Shown piece after piece: positions 18,408-27,506 of a stretch of DNA of 64,000 bases. Numbering within the stretch: position 1 is the first letter of the stretch; every line of letters begins with the position of its first letter. Below the pieces are notes generated by a model. The model did not search any database. It was not told where the DNA came from and saw only the letters and a program-made list of their open reading frames with translations. Both the position numbers and the translations under genes were made by a program. This DNA comes from Empedobacter tilapiae. Its GTDB lineage: Bacteria; Bacteroidota; Bacteroidia; Flavobacteriales; Weeksellaceae. Where the stretch lies: NCBI RefSeq assembly GCF_004785645.1, contig NZ_SRPE01000007.1:1-64000 (forward strand). The letters run 5' to 3'.

Positions 18408-19931
18408 ATGATCAAAAGAAGTTTAGTATTAAGTTTAGCATTTCTTTCTACGATTGGATTTGCACAACAATTAACGACAAACACAGGTGCACCAGTTGGA
18501 GATAATCAAAATTCTAAAACAATCGGAAATAACGGACAAGTTTTGCTAGAAGACATTCATTTAATTGAAAAATTAGCAGCATTTGATCGTGAACGTATTC
18601 CAGAACGTGTTGTTCATGCGCGTGGAGCTGGAGCTTTCGGAGAATTTATTGCTGATAAAGATTTTTCTGATGTAACAATGGCTGATTTCTTGTCAACAGC
18701 TGGTAAAAAAACGCCATTATTTGTACGTTTTTCTACTGTAACGCATCAACAAGGTTCGCCAGAAACTTATCGTGATCCACGTGGATTTGCAGTGAAATTT
18801 TATACAGAACAAGGAAATTACGATTTAGTTGGAAACAACTTACCTGTTTTCTTTATTCGCGATGCGATCAAATTCCCAGATATGGTACATGCTTTCAAAC
18901 CATCTCCTGTAACAAATGGTGCATCTGATCCAAATCGTGTATTTGATTTCTTCTCTAATTTGCCAGAATCTACGCATATGTTAACGTGGTTGTTTTCAGA
19001 TTACGGAATTCCTGCAAATTTCCGTCAAATGGAAGGAAATGGTGTACATGCTTACAAATGGGTAAATTCAAAAGGTGAAGTAACTTATGTGAAATATAAA
19101 TGGGTTCCTCAACAAGAAACGAAAAATTTAACGCAAGAAGAAGCAGATAAAATTCAATCGACTGCAATTGAGCATGCAACATTAGATTTACGTAATGAAA
19201 TTGAAAAAGGAAACTTTCCGAAATGGGATTTATATGTTCAATTATTGAAACGAGAAGATTTTGATAAATTAGATTTCAATCCTGTTGATGTAACGAAAAT
19301 TTGGCCAGAATCTGTTGCAAAATTAGTTAAAGTTGGAACAATGACATTGAATGAAAATCCAACGAATTATTTTCAACAAGTTGAGCAAGCAGCATTCGCT
19401 CCAGCCACTTTGGTTCCAGGAATTGAAGCTTCTGAAGATAAATTGTTACAAGGTCGTTTGTTCTCTTATTTTGATACACAGCGTCACCGTTTAACAGGTA
19501 ATTTTCAACAAATTCCTGTAAATGCTCCAAAAAACAATGTGAAAACATACAATCAAGATGGTTATATGTCGATCCGAGAGCAAAAAGGTGATGTAAATTA
19601 TCAACCTTCAACTAATCTTCCTGAGGTTGTAGATAATGCAAAATTCAAGTATTCAAAATCTGTTTTTCCTGCGGGAGCAACAACAACTCAGCACGTCATT
19701 GATAAAGAAAATAACTTTGTGCAAGCTGGAGATTTGTACAAATCATTCTCTAAAAAAGATCAAGATAACTTAATCAAAAATTTATCAGGAGCTTTGAATG
19801 CGGTTAAAAATAAAGTAATTGTTCATAAAATGATTGCACATTTTTACCAAGCAAATACAGAATATGGAACACGTTTGATGAAGGCTACAAATAGTTCTAT
19901 GAACGATGTAAAACAATATTTACCAAAATAA
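18408..19931 (+). CDS. katA: Exported heme catalase
   Basis: Breaks down hydrogen peroxide. The 507-residue monofunctional catalase carries a clear signal peptide (SLVLSLAFLSTIGFAQ), so it acts in the periplasm or outside the inner membrane rather than in the cytoplasm. Key residues are in place: distal His in RVVHARGAGAFGEF near residue 69, Asn in GNNLPVFFIRDAIKFPD near 142, and the proximal heme-ligand Tyr in GRLFSYFDTQRHRL near 352. It has its own strong promoter, and an exported ankyrin protein gene follows 61 bases later. This pairing matches the catalase/AnkB pair of Pseudomonas. The symbol is by family; it could equally be called katB. Confidence 0.92.
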   Translation: MIKRSLVLSLAFLSTIGFAQQLTTNTGAPVGDNQNSKTIGNNGQVLLEDIHLIEKLAAFDRERIPERVVHARGAGAFGEFIADKDFSDVTMADFLSTAGKKTPLFVRFSTVTHQQGSPETYRDPRGFAVKFYTEQGNYDLVGNNLPVFFIRDAIKFPDMVHAFKPSPVTNGASDPNRVFDFFSNLPESTHMLTWLFSDYGIPANFRQMEGNGVHAYKWVNSKGEVTYVKYKWVPQQETKNLTQEEADKIQSTAIEHATLDLRNEIEKGNFPKWDLYVQLLKREDFDKLDFNPVDVTKIWPESVAKLVKVGTMTLNENPTNYFQQVEQAAFAPATLVPGIEASEDKLLQGRLFSYFDTQRHRLTGNFQQIPVNAPKNNVKTYNQDGYMSIREQKGDVNYQPSTNLPEVVDNAKFKYSKSVFPAGATTTQHVIDKENNFVQAGDLYKSFSKKDQDNLIKNLSGALNAVKNKVIVHKMIAHFYQANTEYGTRLMKATNSSMNDVKQYLPK

Positions 19932-19992
19932 TTTCTATTGGATTGGAGTCGATTGAGTTCGACTCCATGACTTTCATAAAATCAATATTATC

Positions 19993-20511
19993 ATGAAAAA
20001 GTATATATTTTTAGCCTTATTTCTATTCAGTTTTTCTTCAATTTATGCACAAGATTTGTTTAGTGCGGCGAGAGAAAATAATGTGAAGCAAATAGAAGAA
20101 TTAATTTCGAATGGAAAGCATGTAGATGAAGCAAATCAACGCGGATTCACACCTTTAATTTTAGCGATTTATAACAATAGTTCAGTCGCTGCAAAAGTAT
20201 TATTATCAAAAGGAGCAAATCCTAATGCGCAAGATTTATCTGGAAATAATGCGTTGATGGGCGCAGCTTTTAGAGGATTTCCTGAAATGGCAAATTTATT
20301 AATTTCGAATAAAGCTGATGTCAATCAAGTGAATTTCAATGGAGCTTCTGCTTTGATTTTTGCTGTAACATTTGGTCAAAATGAAATTGCTAAGAAACTA
20401 ATCGAAGCTGGAGCGGATTTAAACATTAAAGATAATAATGGTAAAACTGCTTTAGATCATGCTATTTTACAAGAAAATAAAGAAATGATCGAGTTATTAT
20501 CGATCAAATAA
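19993..20511 (+). CDS. Exported ankyrin-repeat protein, AnkB-like
   Basis: 172 residues: a signal peptide (FLALFLFSFSSIYAQ), then four ankyrin repeats covering the rest (for example NQRGFTPLILAIYNNSSVAAKVLLSKGANPN and NLSGNNALMGAAFRGF-type units, last unit DNNGKTALDHAILQENKEMI). Ankyrin repeats bind proteins and have no catalysis of their own. In Pseudomonas an exported ankyrin protein encoded beside a catalase gene is needed for full catalase activity in the periplasm. The same order here suggests a scaffold or chaperone for the catalase. Confidence 0.88.
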   Translation: MKKYIFLALFLFSFSSIYAQDLFSAARENNVKQIEELISNGKHVDEANQRGFTPLILAIYNNSSVAAKVLLSKGANPNAQDLSGNNALMGAAFRGFPEMANLLISNKADVNQVNFNGASALIFAVTFGQNEIAKKLIEAGADLNIKDNNGKTALDHAILQENKEMIELLSIK

Positions 20512-20532
20512 TTTTTATATTCTTAATCTAAT

Positions 20533-20568
20533 CAAAAAGGCATTCAGAATTTTTCTGAATGGCTTTTT
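20533..20568. terminator. Bidirectional terminator
   Basis: Stem AAAAGGCATTCAGAA, near-perfect complement, with A and T runs, between convergent genes. Confidence 0.85.
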
Positions 20569-20569
20569 A

Positions 20570-22441
20570 TTATTTTGCAATAAACACCGGAATATTAACG
20601 CGATGTCTTAATTTATTAATCGTTTCTCCAAAAATAAAATCCATAAAACCTCGGTGTCCGTGTGAACCAACAATCAACAAATCTGCTTGATTTCGTTTAC
20701 AAATTTCAGCAATCGAATTGATTCGATTATTGTAACCTAGTTCAATTTTAGTTTCATTAAACAGAGGACGAATGATTTCTGCATATTGTTCTAAACGTTT
20801 CAAATCTGATAAAGATTCTTCATCATTCGAACGCTCTCCCGTATATTTCGCAGAAGCACTTTCGACAATATGAACCAAAATAATGGCAGATTCAGTAGTA
20901 GCTAATTGCGTCGCATAATTGATGACTTTTCTATCCGTTTTCGAAAAATCTAACGCAACCACAATCTTTTTGAAATGCTGATTTGAAATTTCTTCCAATG
21001 TAAACTTCTCAAATGGTTCATGAATTTCTTTTTGATTTTCTTCATTTTTCTTCAGCATAATTGGAATAAAAAATGTCAGCAATAATAAAACTAAAAGTCC
21101 GATTTCTAATGCTACAAGAAAAATGTTTAAAGTGTAAGATTCACTATTTGCCATCCACTTATTAACCTCTTCATACACCAATTGCGCATTCAGAAATGAA
21201 ATAATAAAAGCGATTGTCCATGCAAAAAATTTGGTTGTTGTATTGATTGCAAAATTCCCCATTTTCGCTTTATCACTCACAAAATGAATCAACGGAATTA
21301 CTGCAAAAGCCAATTGCATACTCAGAATAACTTGACTGAAAATCAATAAAGATCCAACTTCTTTTTCGCCAAAAATAAGAATAACCACAACAGCTGGAAC
21401 AACGGCTAATAATCGAGTTAAAATTCTTCTCAAAACAGGATTAATACGCAAATGTAAATATCCTTCCATTACAATTTGTCCAGCTAAAGTTCCTGTAACT
21501 GTTGAACTTTGTCCAGCTAAAATTAGAGCAACTGCAAATAATTTTGGAGCCAAATCTGTTCCTAAAGTTGTACCTAATAATCTATAAGCATCACTCAGTT
21601 CAGCAACATCGTGATAGCCGTTTTTATGGAATACGGATGAAGCTAAAATTAAGATTGCAGCATTGACAAAAAAAGCTAAATTGAGAGCAATTGCACTATC
21701 CCAAAAGTTATATTTGAGTGCTTTTTTGATTGAAAAATCATCGCGTTTTATTTGCCGCGTCTGGACAAGTGCAGAATGTAAATAAAGATTATGAGGCATT
21801 ACAGTTGCACCGATAATCCCAATACTGATGTACAATGCAGCGCTATTTGGAATAGACGGAATGAATCCTTTTGCAACTTCTCCAAAATCTGGTTTTGCTA
21901 AAAACATTTCTGTTAAAAAACATAAACCAATCATAGTGATTAAACCAACAATGAAAAGTTCCATTTTTCGCATTCCTAATTTTTGAAGATAAAGTAGGAG
22001 GAAAGTGTCTAGAAAACTGATTAAGACACCATAAATTAAATCAATTCCGAAAAGTAAATTTAGACCAATTGCCATTCCTAAAATCTCAGCTAAATCACAG
22101 GCTGCGATAGCAATTTCCGCTAATATATACAACACGAAATTCATTCCTTTCGGATAAGTCTCTCGGTTGCATTGTGCCAAATCTTTTCGACGAACAATTC
22201 CTAAACGTGTACATAAACTTTGTAACAACAAAGCCATAATGTTACTCATTAATAAAACCCAAATCAATGTGTAACCAAATTGACTACCACCTGCTAAATC
22301 GGTAGCCCAGTTCCCTGGATCCATGTAACCAACACTTATTAAGTAAGCTGGTCCAAAAAAACTTAAAATTTTTCGAAACTTTCCTTTTTTTATTTGAACA
22401 CTTTCGTGAACATCCTCTAATGATTTTGATTGGCTTGACAT
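20570..22441 (-). CDS. mntH: Nramp-family manganese/iron transporter fused to a universal stress domain
   Basis: Proton-coupled uptake of divalent metal (Mn or Fe) across the inner membrane. The N-terminal part (to about residue 460) has eleven or so helices with both metal-binding motifs: DPGN in GYMDPGNWATDLAGGS (helix 1) and MPH in ATVMPHNLYLHSALVQTR (helix 6). The last 150 residues form a cytoplasmic UspA domain (KIVVALDFSKTDRKVINYA and LLIVGSHGHRGFMDFIFGE), with the nucleotide-binding glycines kept but a Glu where Ser/Thr is usual. This fusion is known in Bacteroidota. A UspA domain could tie metal uptake to nucleotide levels or stress, which fits its place beside the catalase operon. 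Confidence 0.9.
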   Translation of the reverse strand: MSSQSKSLEDVHESVQIKKGKFRKILSFFGPAYLISVGYMDPGNWATDLAGGSQFGYTLIWVLLMSNIMALLLQSLCTRLGIVRRKDLAQCNRETYPKGMNFVLYILAEIAIAACDLAEILGMAIGLNLLFGIDLIYGVLISFLDTFLLLYLQKLGMRKMELFIVGLITMIGLCFLTEMFLAKPDFGEVAKGFIPSIPNSAALYISIGIIGATVMPHNLYLHSALVQTRQIKRDDFSIKKALKYNFWDSAIALNLAFFVNAAILILASSVFHKNGYHDVAELSDAYRLLGTTLGTDLAPKLFAVALILAGQSSTVTGTLAGQIVMEGYLHLRINPVLRRILTRLLAVVPAVVVILIFGEKEVGSLLIFSQVILSMQLAFAVIPLIHFVSDKAKMGNFAINTTTKFFAWTIAFIISFLNAQLVYEEVNKWMANSESYTLNIFLVALEIGLLVLLLLTFFIPIMLKKNEENQKEIHEPFEKFTLEEISNQHFKKIVVALDFSKTDRKVINYATQLATTESAIILVHIVESASAKYTGERSNDEESLSDLKRLEQYAEIIRPLFNETKIELGYNNRINSIAEICKRNQADLLIVGSHGHRGFMDFIFGETINKLRHRVNIPVFIAK

Positions 22442-22459
22442 TGAATGATTTTTCTAATT

Positions 22460-22467
22460 CAAATTTA
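22460..22467 (-). promoter_or_regulatory. -7 box for the Nramp gene
   Basis: Minus-strand TAAATTTG, exact consensus, 18 bases before the ATG. No -33 TTTG; that region overlaps the prpE terminator. Confidence 0.5.
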
Positions 22468-22484
22468 TGTAAAAATGAATAAAA

Positions 22485-22513
22485 AAAGCAGTAATTGTAA
22501 GAATTACTGCTTT
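22485..22513 (-). terminator. Terminator of prpE
   Basis: Stem AAAGCAGTAATT and complement, five-base loop, with the T run on the minus strand. Confidence 0.75.
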
Positions 22514-22536
22514 AAGAATAGTGTATGGAAAATAAT

Positions 22537-24444
22537 TTACACTTGCGGAGAAACAAAGGCTAGACCTATGTTTCTTCTAGTAAATTCATGAATTAATTCA
22601 TCTAAAACTGTTGGATCATCTATTGTAGATGGAATTGTAAAGGATGCTCCATCTGCTATTTGAGATAATGTTTTTCGTAGTATTTTTCCGCTTCGAGTCT
22701 TTGGTAGTCTATTAACTACAATTGAAGTTTTGAAACATGCAATACCCCCAATTTCTTTGCGTAATAAAGCGACTAAATCTTTTTCTATTTCATCTTCTGA
22801 CTTTGAAGCATTTTCTTTTGTAACAATTAAACCGATTGGAATTTGACCTTTCAATTCATCTTTAATTCCAACAACTGCGCATTCTGTAATATCAGGATGA
22901 GAAGAAACTAATTCTTCCATCGTTGCAGTACTTAATCGGTGACCAGCTACATTAATAATATCATCAGTACGACCAGTTATAAACACAAATCCATTTTCAT
23001 CTTTATATCCACCGTCTCCTGTTAAATAATGATCAGGAACTTGTTGAAAATATCCTTTAATAAAACGATGTTCATTTCTCCATAAACTTGTCATACAACC
23101 AGGAGGAAGAGGTAATTTAATCACTATAGAACCTTCATCTCTTAAGCCATTTTCTTGTCCTTCTTCATTTACAATTTTTATATTATACCCAAAAACAGGT
23201 AATCCAGCTGCGCCAGGTTCAGGCATTATATTTTCGACTCCAGCACAAATTCCTAACATTGGCCAACCGCTTTCTGTTTGCCACCAATGATCGATAACTG
23301 GCAATTTTGAAATTTCTTTTAACCAGTAATATGTAGAAGTATCACAACGTTCTCCAGCTAAAAATAATCTCTTTAAGCTAGATGTATCGTATTTATTAAA
23401 TAATTTTCCTTCTGGATCTTCTTTTCTAATCGCTCTAATTGCTGTTGGAGCTGTGAATATGTTTTTGATTTTATGTTCTTCAACCATTCTCCAAAAAGCA
23501 CCCGCATCAGGAGTTTTAATTGGTTTCCCTTCATAAATAACAGTCGTAACACCATAAATTAACGGCGCATAAACGATATAAGAATGTCCAACAACCCAAC
23601 CAATATCGCTTGCAGTAAGAATTGTATCACCTGGTTCTAAATCATAAAAATATTTCATCGTCGAATTTAGAGCTGTTGCATAACCTCCTGTATCACGTAC
23701 GACACCTTTTGGCGTTGAAGTTGTTCCAGAAGTATACAGAATATATAATGGATGAGTACTCGGAACTTCGATAGGTTCTACAGGTTGATGTTGATACATT
23801 TCATCATAGGTATGAACGTTGTCTGCTGATAAATCATCGGTATTATTTGGTCGCTCAAAAATGATAATATTTTTTGGCTTGTAAAGAGTTAGTTCAATTG
23901 CTTCATCAATCAATGGTTTATAGTTGATTTGACGATTAATTTCTACTCCATAAGATGCAGAAATAATAACATCAGGTTGTGCGTCATCTATACGAATAGC
24001 TAATTCTGGAGAAGCAAAACCGCCAAAAACAACTGAATGTATTACACCAATTCTAGCACAAGCTAGCATTGCAACTATTGCTTCAGGAATCATTGGCATA
24101 TAAATAATAGCCGTATCTCCTTTTGATAATCCTAATGATTTTAAACCACCAGCAAATCTGCTTACTTTTTCTAGTAATTCATTATAAGTTATTTTTTCAA
24201 CTATTCCGGTGACAGGAGAATCATAAATTAAAGCATCTTGTTCTCCTCTTCCAGCTTTTATATTTTCTTCTAATGCTAATCGGCTTATATTTATTTTGCC
24301 ATCAACAAACCAAGAGTAATATCCATTCTCATTTTGCTTAAGAATTTGTTCTGGATAAACTGACCATGCTAATTTTTGAGACTCTTTTTTCCAAAAGAGT
24401 TCAGGCTCCTCAATACTTTTTGAGTATAAAGTTTTGTAATCCAT
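22537..24444 (-). CDS. prpE: Propionate/short-chain acyl-CoA ligase (AMP-forming)
   Basis: Activates propionate, and probably acetate, to the CoA thioester. 635 residues of the ANL superfamily. Visible: the start YSKSIEEPELFW, the ATP-binding loop YILYTSGTTSTPKGVVRDTG, DHWWQTESGW (A5), YLTGDGGYKDENGFVFITGRTDDIINVAG (A7-A8) and the regulatory lysine in RLPKTRSGKILRKTL near the C-terminus, which is acetylated in this family. The N-terminus and the VVRDTGG form match PrpE better than Acs. It is divergent from rel; the 356-base gap between them is strongly AT-rich. Confidence 0.88.
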   Translation of the reverse strand: MDYKTLYSKSIEEPELFWKKESQKLAWSVYPEQILKQNENGYYSWFVDGKINISRLALEENIKAGRGEQDALIYDSPVTGIVEKITYNELLEKVSRFAGGLKSLGLSKGDTAIIYMPMIPEAIVAMLACARIGVIHSVVFGGFASPELAIRIDDAQPDVIISASYGVEINRQINYKPLIDEAIELTLYKPKNIIIFERPNNTDDLSADNVHTYDEMYQHQPVEPIEVPSTHPLYILYTSGTTSTPKGVVRDTGGYATALNSTMKYFYDLEPGDTILTASDIGWVVGHSYIVYAPLIYGVTTVIYEGKPIKTPDAGAFWRMVEEHKIKNIFTAPTAIRAIRKEDPEGKLFNKYDTSSLKRLFLAGERCDTSTYYWLKEISKLPVIDHWWQTESGWPMLGICAGVENIMPEPGAAGLPVFGYNIKIVNEEGQENGLRDEGSIVIKLPLPPGCMTSLWRNEHRFIKGYFQQVPDHYLTGDGGYKDENGFVFITGRTDDIINVAGHRLSTATMEELVSSHPDITECAVVGIKDELKGQIPIGLIVTKENASKSEDEIEKDLVALLRKEIGGIACFKTSIVVNRLPKTRSGKILRKTLSQIADGASFTIPSTIDDPTVLDELIHEFTRRNIGLAFVSPQV

Positions 24445-24749
24445 TTATATGTGTGTTGTGTGTTTATTTGTTTTGTCAATTTACTAATTGTTTTGATTTA
24501 ATAAATACTATTTGATTAATTATTTCAAGACTATTGTTTAATTTGTTAAATCATTAATAATATTTAATTAAAATTATTAAATTGATAAAATACTTACTAT
24601 CAATATTGTTTAAATTATTAAATTAATAGTGTATTAAATACGTCATTCATTTAAATACAATAAATAATTATAGAATATAAAATATTTTGATTTTTAAATC
24701 TCTTTCATAAATAGAAAATATTGTATATTTATTTCCTAAAAAAAAGCAG
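24445..24749. other. AT-rich divergent intergenic region
   Basis: Over 300 bases between the divergent prpE and rel genes, almost entirely A and T. I see no gene and no perfect TAnnTTTG box. Near matches are TAAATTGA before prpE and TATATTTA before rel. It likely holds both promoters. Confidence 0.5.
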
Positions 24750-24797
24750 ATGAACAAAGGATTGAAAGGCTTTTTAACTATTACCAAAAATTACTAA
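24750..24797 (+). CDS. Possible 15-residue leader peptide before rel
   Basis: ATG followed by 14 codons and TAA (MNKGLKGFLTITKNY), ending three bases before the rel start codon. It has ATG spacing and context like a translated upstream frame, and the tight spacing would allow coupling or control of rel translation. It may be chance in an AT-rich leader; nothing but position supports it. Confidence 0.25.
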   Translation: MNKGLKGFLTITKNY

Positions 24798-24800
24798 AAG

Positions 24801-27032
24801 ATGACACCTCACGTTATAACAAACGAACAATTAGAGAAAGAAAACATCGAAATAACAAGACGTTATAAAGAGATGCTTCAAAATACATATGTCACTTTAT
24901 CAGATGAAGATAAAAAGCTGATTCGTAAAGCTTTTGATTTGGCTGTTGATGCGCACAAAGATCAACGCAGAAAAACAGGTGAGCCATATATCTATCATCC
25001 GATTGCTGTTGCAAAAATAGTTGCTGACGAAATTGGGCTTGGCGCTACATCAATTTCAGCGGCTTTAATGCATGATGTAGTAGAAGATACAGAATATACT
25101 TTAGAAGATATTGAAAAACTTTTTGGCAAAAAAATCGCAAAAATTATAGATGGATTAACAAAAATTGCTGTCTTAAATAAACAAGATGTTTCGATACAAT
25201 CAGAAAATTATAAAAAATTATTACTGACTTTATCTGAAGATGTGCGTGTGATTTTGATCAAAATTGCAGATCGTCTACACAATATGCGTACGCTAGAAAG
25301 TATGCGCGAGGATAAACAGTTAAAAATAGCATCTGAAACCATTTTTATTTATGCGCCTTTGGCTCACAGAATGGGATTGTATAACATCAAATCAGAATTG
25401 GAAGATTTGAGTTTGAAATATACTAAACCAGATGCATATTTTAATATTGAACATAAATTAACAGAAACAGAAGCTGAAAGAAAAAAATACATTGATGATT
25501 TCTGTAAAACTATTTCAGAAAAACTTGAAGCCGAAGGTTTAGAATTTGAGATAAAAGGTCGTTCAAAATCAATTAATTCGATTTATAGAAAAACGGTTAA
25601 TCAAGGAATTCCTTTCGAAGAAGTTTTTGATTTGTTTGCGATTCGTGTAATTTATCGTTCGGATAAAAAGAATGAAAAATTCTTAGCTTGGAAAATTTAT
25701 TCGTTGGTGACGGATTTATTTATTCCAAATCCAAAACGTATGCGTGACTGGATTTCTCAGCCCAAAACAACGGGTTATGAATCGCTTCACGTAACTGTTA
25801 TGGGACCGCAAGCGCGTTGGGTGGAAGTACAAATTCGTTCCGAAAGAATGGACGAAGTTGCAGAAATGGGTATTGCTGCACATTATAAATACAAAGAAAA
25901 TGTATCAGACGATGAAACGAAAGTAGATGAATGGATTCATCAAGTTCGTGAAATGTTAGAACAAGAAGATACAAAAGATGCTATTGAATTTATGGATAAC
26001 TTTAAATTCAATTTGTATTCGAAAGAAATTTATGTTTTTACACCAAAAGGAGATTTGCATTCATTACCAAAAGGAGCAAGTTCCTTAGATTTTGCTTATT
26101 CTATTCACACCAATGTTGGTGACCATTGTTTGGGTGCAAAAGTGAATGGGAAATTATATCCGTTATCTCATCAACTACAGAGTGGAGATCAAGTAGAAAT
26201 TATTACATCTACTCAACAAAAACCAAAATTAGAATGGTTAGATTATGTTGTAACAAGCAAAGCAAGAAGTAAAATAAAGGCTTCTCTTAATTCTGACAAA
26301 CGTAAAGTAGCCGAAGAAGGAAAAGAAATTATTCAACGAAAATTACGACATCTAAAAGTTGATTTTAGTGAAAATACAGTTAATCAATTACAGCAATATT
26401 TTAAGTTAAGTTCAAGTCAAGATGTATTTTACAATGTTGCTATGGGAATTATTGACAACAATGGTTTACGCAAATTTGCTGAACGAAATACTGGCTTCAC
26501 TGGATTGATTAACCGCTTTAGAAAATCAACATTCAATACGACTAAAAAAGAAGATATTCCTGTTGATAAAACGAAATTAGATAGTCTTGTTTTTGGGAAT
26601 GATGAAGAGCGTTTAGATTATGAATTAGCAAGCTGTTGTAATCCAATTCCAGGTGACAAAGTTTATGGTTTTATCACTGTTTCTAAAGGTATAAAAGTTC
26701 ATAAAGTAGACTGTCCAAACTCAGTTTCTTTACAAGCTAATTATGCCTACAGAATTATAAAAGCTAAATGGATTGATTCTTCTCAACAAGAATTTAAAGC
26801 GTTGATAGAATTACAAGGTTTGGACAGATCTGGTATGGTAAGCGATATAACATTAGTTATTTCAAAAAATAATTCACTAAATATGCATAGTATTAATTTA
26901 TCTGAAGATGCAGGTATTTTTGATGGAAAAATTACAGTTTCTGTTAAGAATAAAGCCGAATTAGAAAAAATTATGTTGGAATTAAAGAACATAGAAGGAA
27001 TTCAATCTGTAAAGAGAACATATAAAAATTAG
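24801..27032 (+). CDS. rel: Bifunctional (p)ppGpp synthetase/hydrolase
   Basis: Makes and degrades the stringent-response alarmone. 743 residues with the full long-RSH layout: the HD hydrolase domain (YIYHPIAVAKIVADEIG with His near 64, and AALMHDVVEDTE with the HD pair near 90), the synthetase domain (KGRSKSINSIYRK near 253, FAIRVIYRS), the TGS domain (VFTPKGDLHSLPKGASS near 412), the conserved cysteines ELASCCNPIPGD near 611, and a C-terminal ACT domain. Both catalytic domains look complete, so it should be bifunctional. A 15-codon frame ends three bases before its ATG. Confidence 0.95.
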   Translation: MTPHVITNEQLEKENIEITRRYKEMLQNTYVTLSDEDKKLIRKAFDLAVDAHKDQRRKTGEPYIYHPIAVAKIVADEIGLGATSISAALMHDVVEDTEYTLEDIEKLFGKKIAKIIDGLTKIAVLNKQDVSIQSENYKKLLLTLSEDVRVILIKIADRLHNMRTLESMREDKQLKIASETIFIYAPLAHRMGLYNIKSELEDLSLKYTKPDAYFNIEHKLTETEAERKKYIDDFCKTISEKLEAEGLEFEIKGRSKSINSIYRKTVNQGIPFEEVFDLFAIRVIYRSDKKNEKFLAWKIYSLVTDLFIPNPKRMRDWISQPKTTGYESLHVTVMGPQARWVEVQIRSERMDEVAEMGIAAHYKYKENVSDDETKVDEWIHQVREMLEQEDTKDAIEFMDNFKFNLYSKEIYVFTPKGDLHSLPKGASSLDFAYSIHTNVGDHCLGAKVNGKLYPLSHQLQSGDQVEIITSTQQKPKLEWLDYVVTSKARSKIKASLNSDKRKVAEEGKEIIQRKLRHLKVDFSENTVNQLQQYFKLSSSQDVFYNVAMGIIDNNGLRKFAERNTGFTGLINRFRKSTFNTTKKEDIPVDKTKLDSLVFGNDEERLDYELASCCNPIPGDKVYGFITVSKGIKVHKVDCPNSVSLQANYAYRIIKAKWIDSSQQEFKALIELQGLDRSGMVSDITLVISKNNSLNMHSINLSEDAGIFDGKITVSVKNKAELEKIMLELKNIEGIQSVKRTYKN

Positions 27033-27042
27033 ATTTATTAAT

Positions 27043-27073
27043 AAATTGTTAACTTTATTAAAATTAACAATTT
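27043..27073 (+). promoter_or_regulatory. Perfect inverted repeat touching a start codon
   Basis: 10-base arms AAATTGTTAA (27043-27052) and TTAACAATTT (27064-27073) with an 11-base loop. The second arm ends exactly at the base before the next ATG, so a folded mRNA would hide the initiation region. Confidence 0.45.
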
Positions 27074-27355
27074 ATGAAAAAAATAGTATTAGCTTTTGTG
27101 TTATTTCCTGTTTTAAGTTTTTCTCAGGAAAGTATTAATGAAAAGGTGCTGAATAGAATTATTCCAAGTTCTATATCAACTTCAGAATATGAAAATAACA
27201 AACCAGCTTATTTTATTGATGGAGAAAGAGTTGATAAAATTTTAATAGAAAAACTGAATCCGTCTGATATAAAATACATCAATGTGTCTAAAGTAGACAA
27301 ACAATATCCAAATGGAAAAATTGATATTGTTTCGAAAAAAGAGAAAGAATCATAA
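27074..27355 (+). CDS. Small exported protein with a TonB-plug-like motif
   Basis: 93 residues with a type I signal peptide (KIVLAFVLFPVLSFSQ). The mature part reads like a fragment of the plug domain of TonB-dependent receptors: AYFIDGERVDKILIEKLNPSDIKYINVSK, then YPNGKIDIVSKK. Plug domains have the same order (VxDG, LNPxDIxxIxVLK, YGxxGxIxITTK). It is a free-standing protein here, not a truncated receptor, since no barrel follows. Such small plug-like proteins are known in flavobacteria without assigned function. It lies 41 bases after rel. Confidence 0.65.
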   Translation: MKKIVLAFVLFPVLSFSQESINEKVLNRIIPSSISTSEYENNKPAYFIDGERVDKILIEKLNPSDIKYINVSKVDKQYPNGKIDIVSKKEKES

Positions 27356-27360
27356 AAATA

Positions 27361-27392
27361 GAAAAAGTCCAACAATTAGTTGGACTTTTTTA
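27361..27392 (+). terminator. Terminator
   Basis: Stem AAAAAGTCCAAC / GTTGGACTTTTT with a five-base loop and T run. Confidence 0.85.
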
Positions 27393-27506
27393 TTCGCTGA
27401 AGTTACTAACAAAGGTACAAAGTTACACAAATCTTTTTGATAATATCGCTTCATTTCTCTTGAATAATCTTGTTAATTTTACATCCCGAAAACAAACAAA
27501 CTCACG

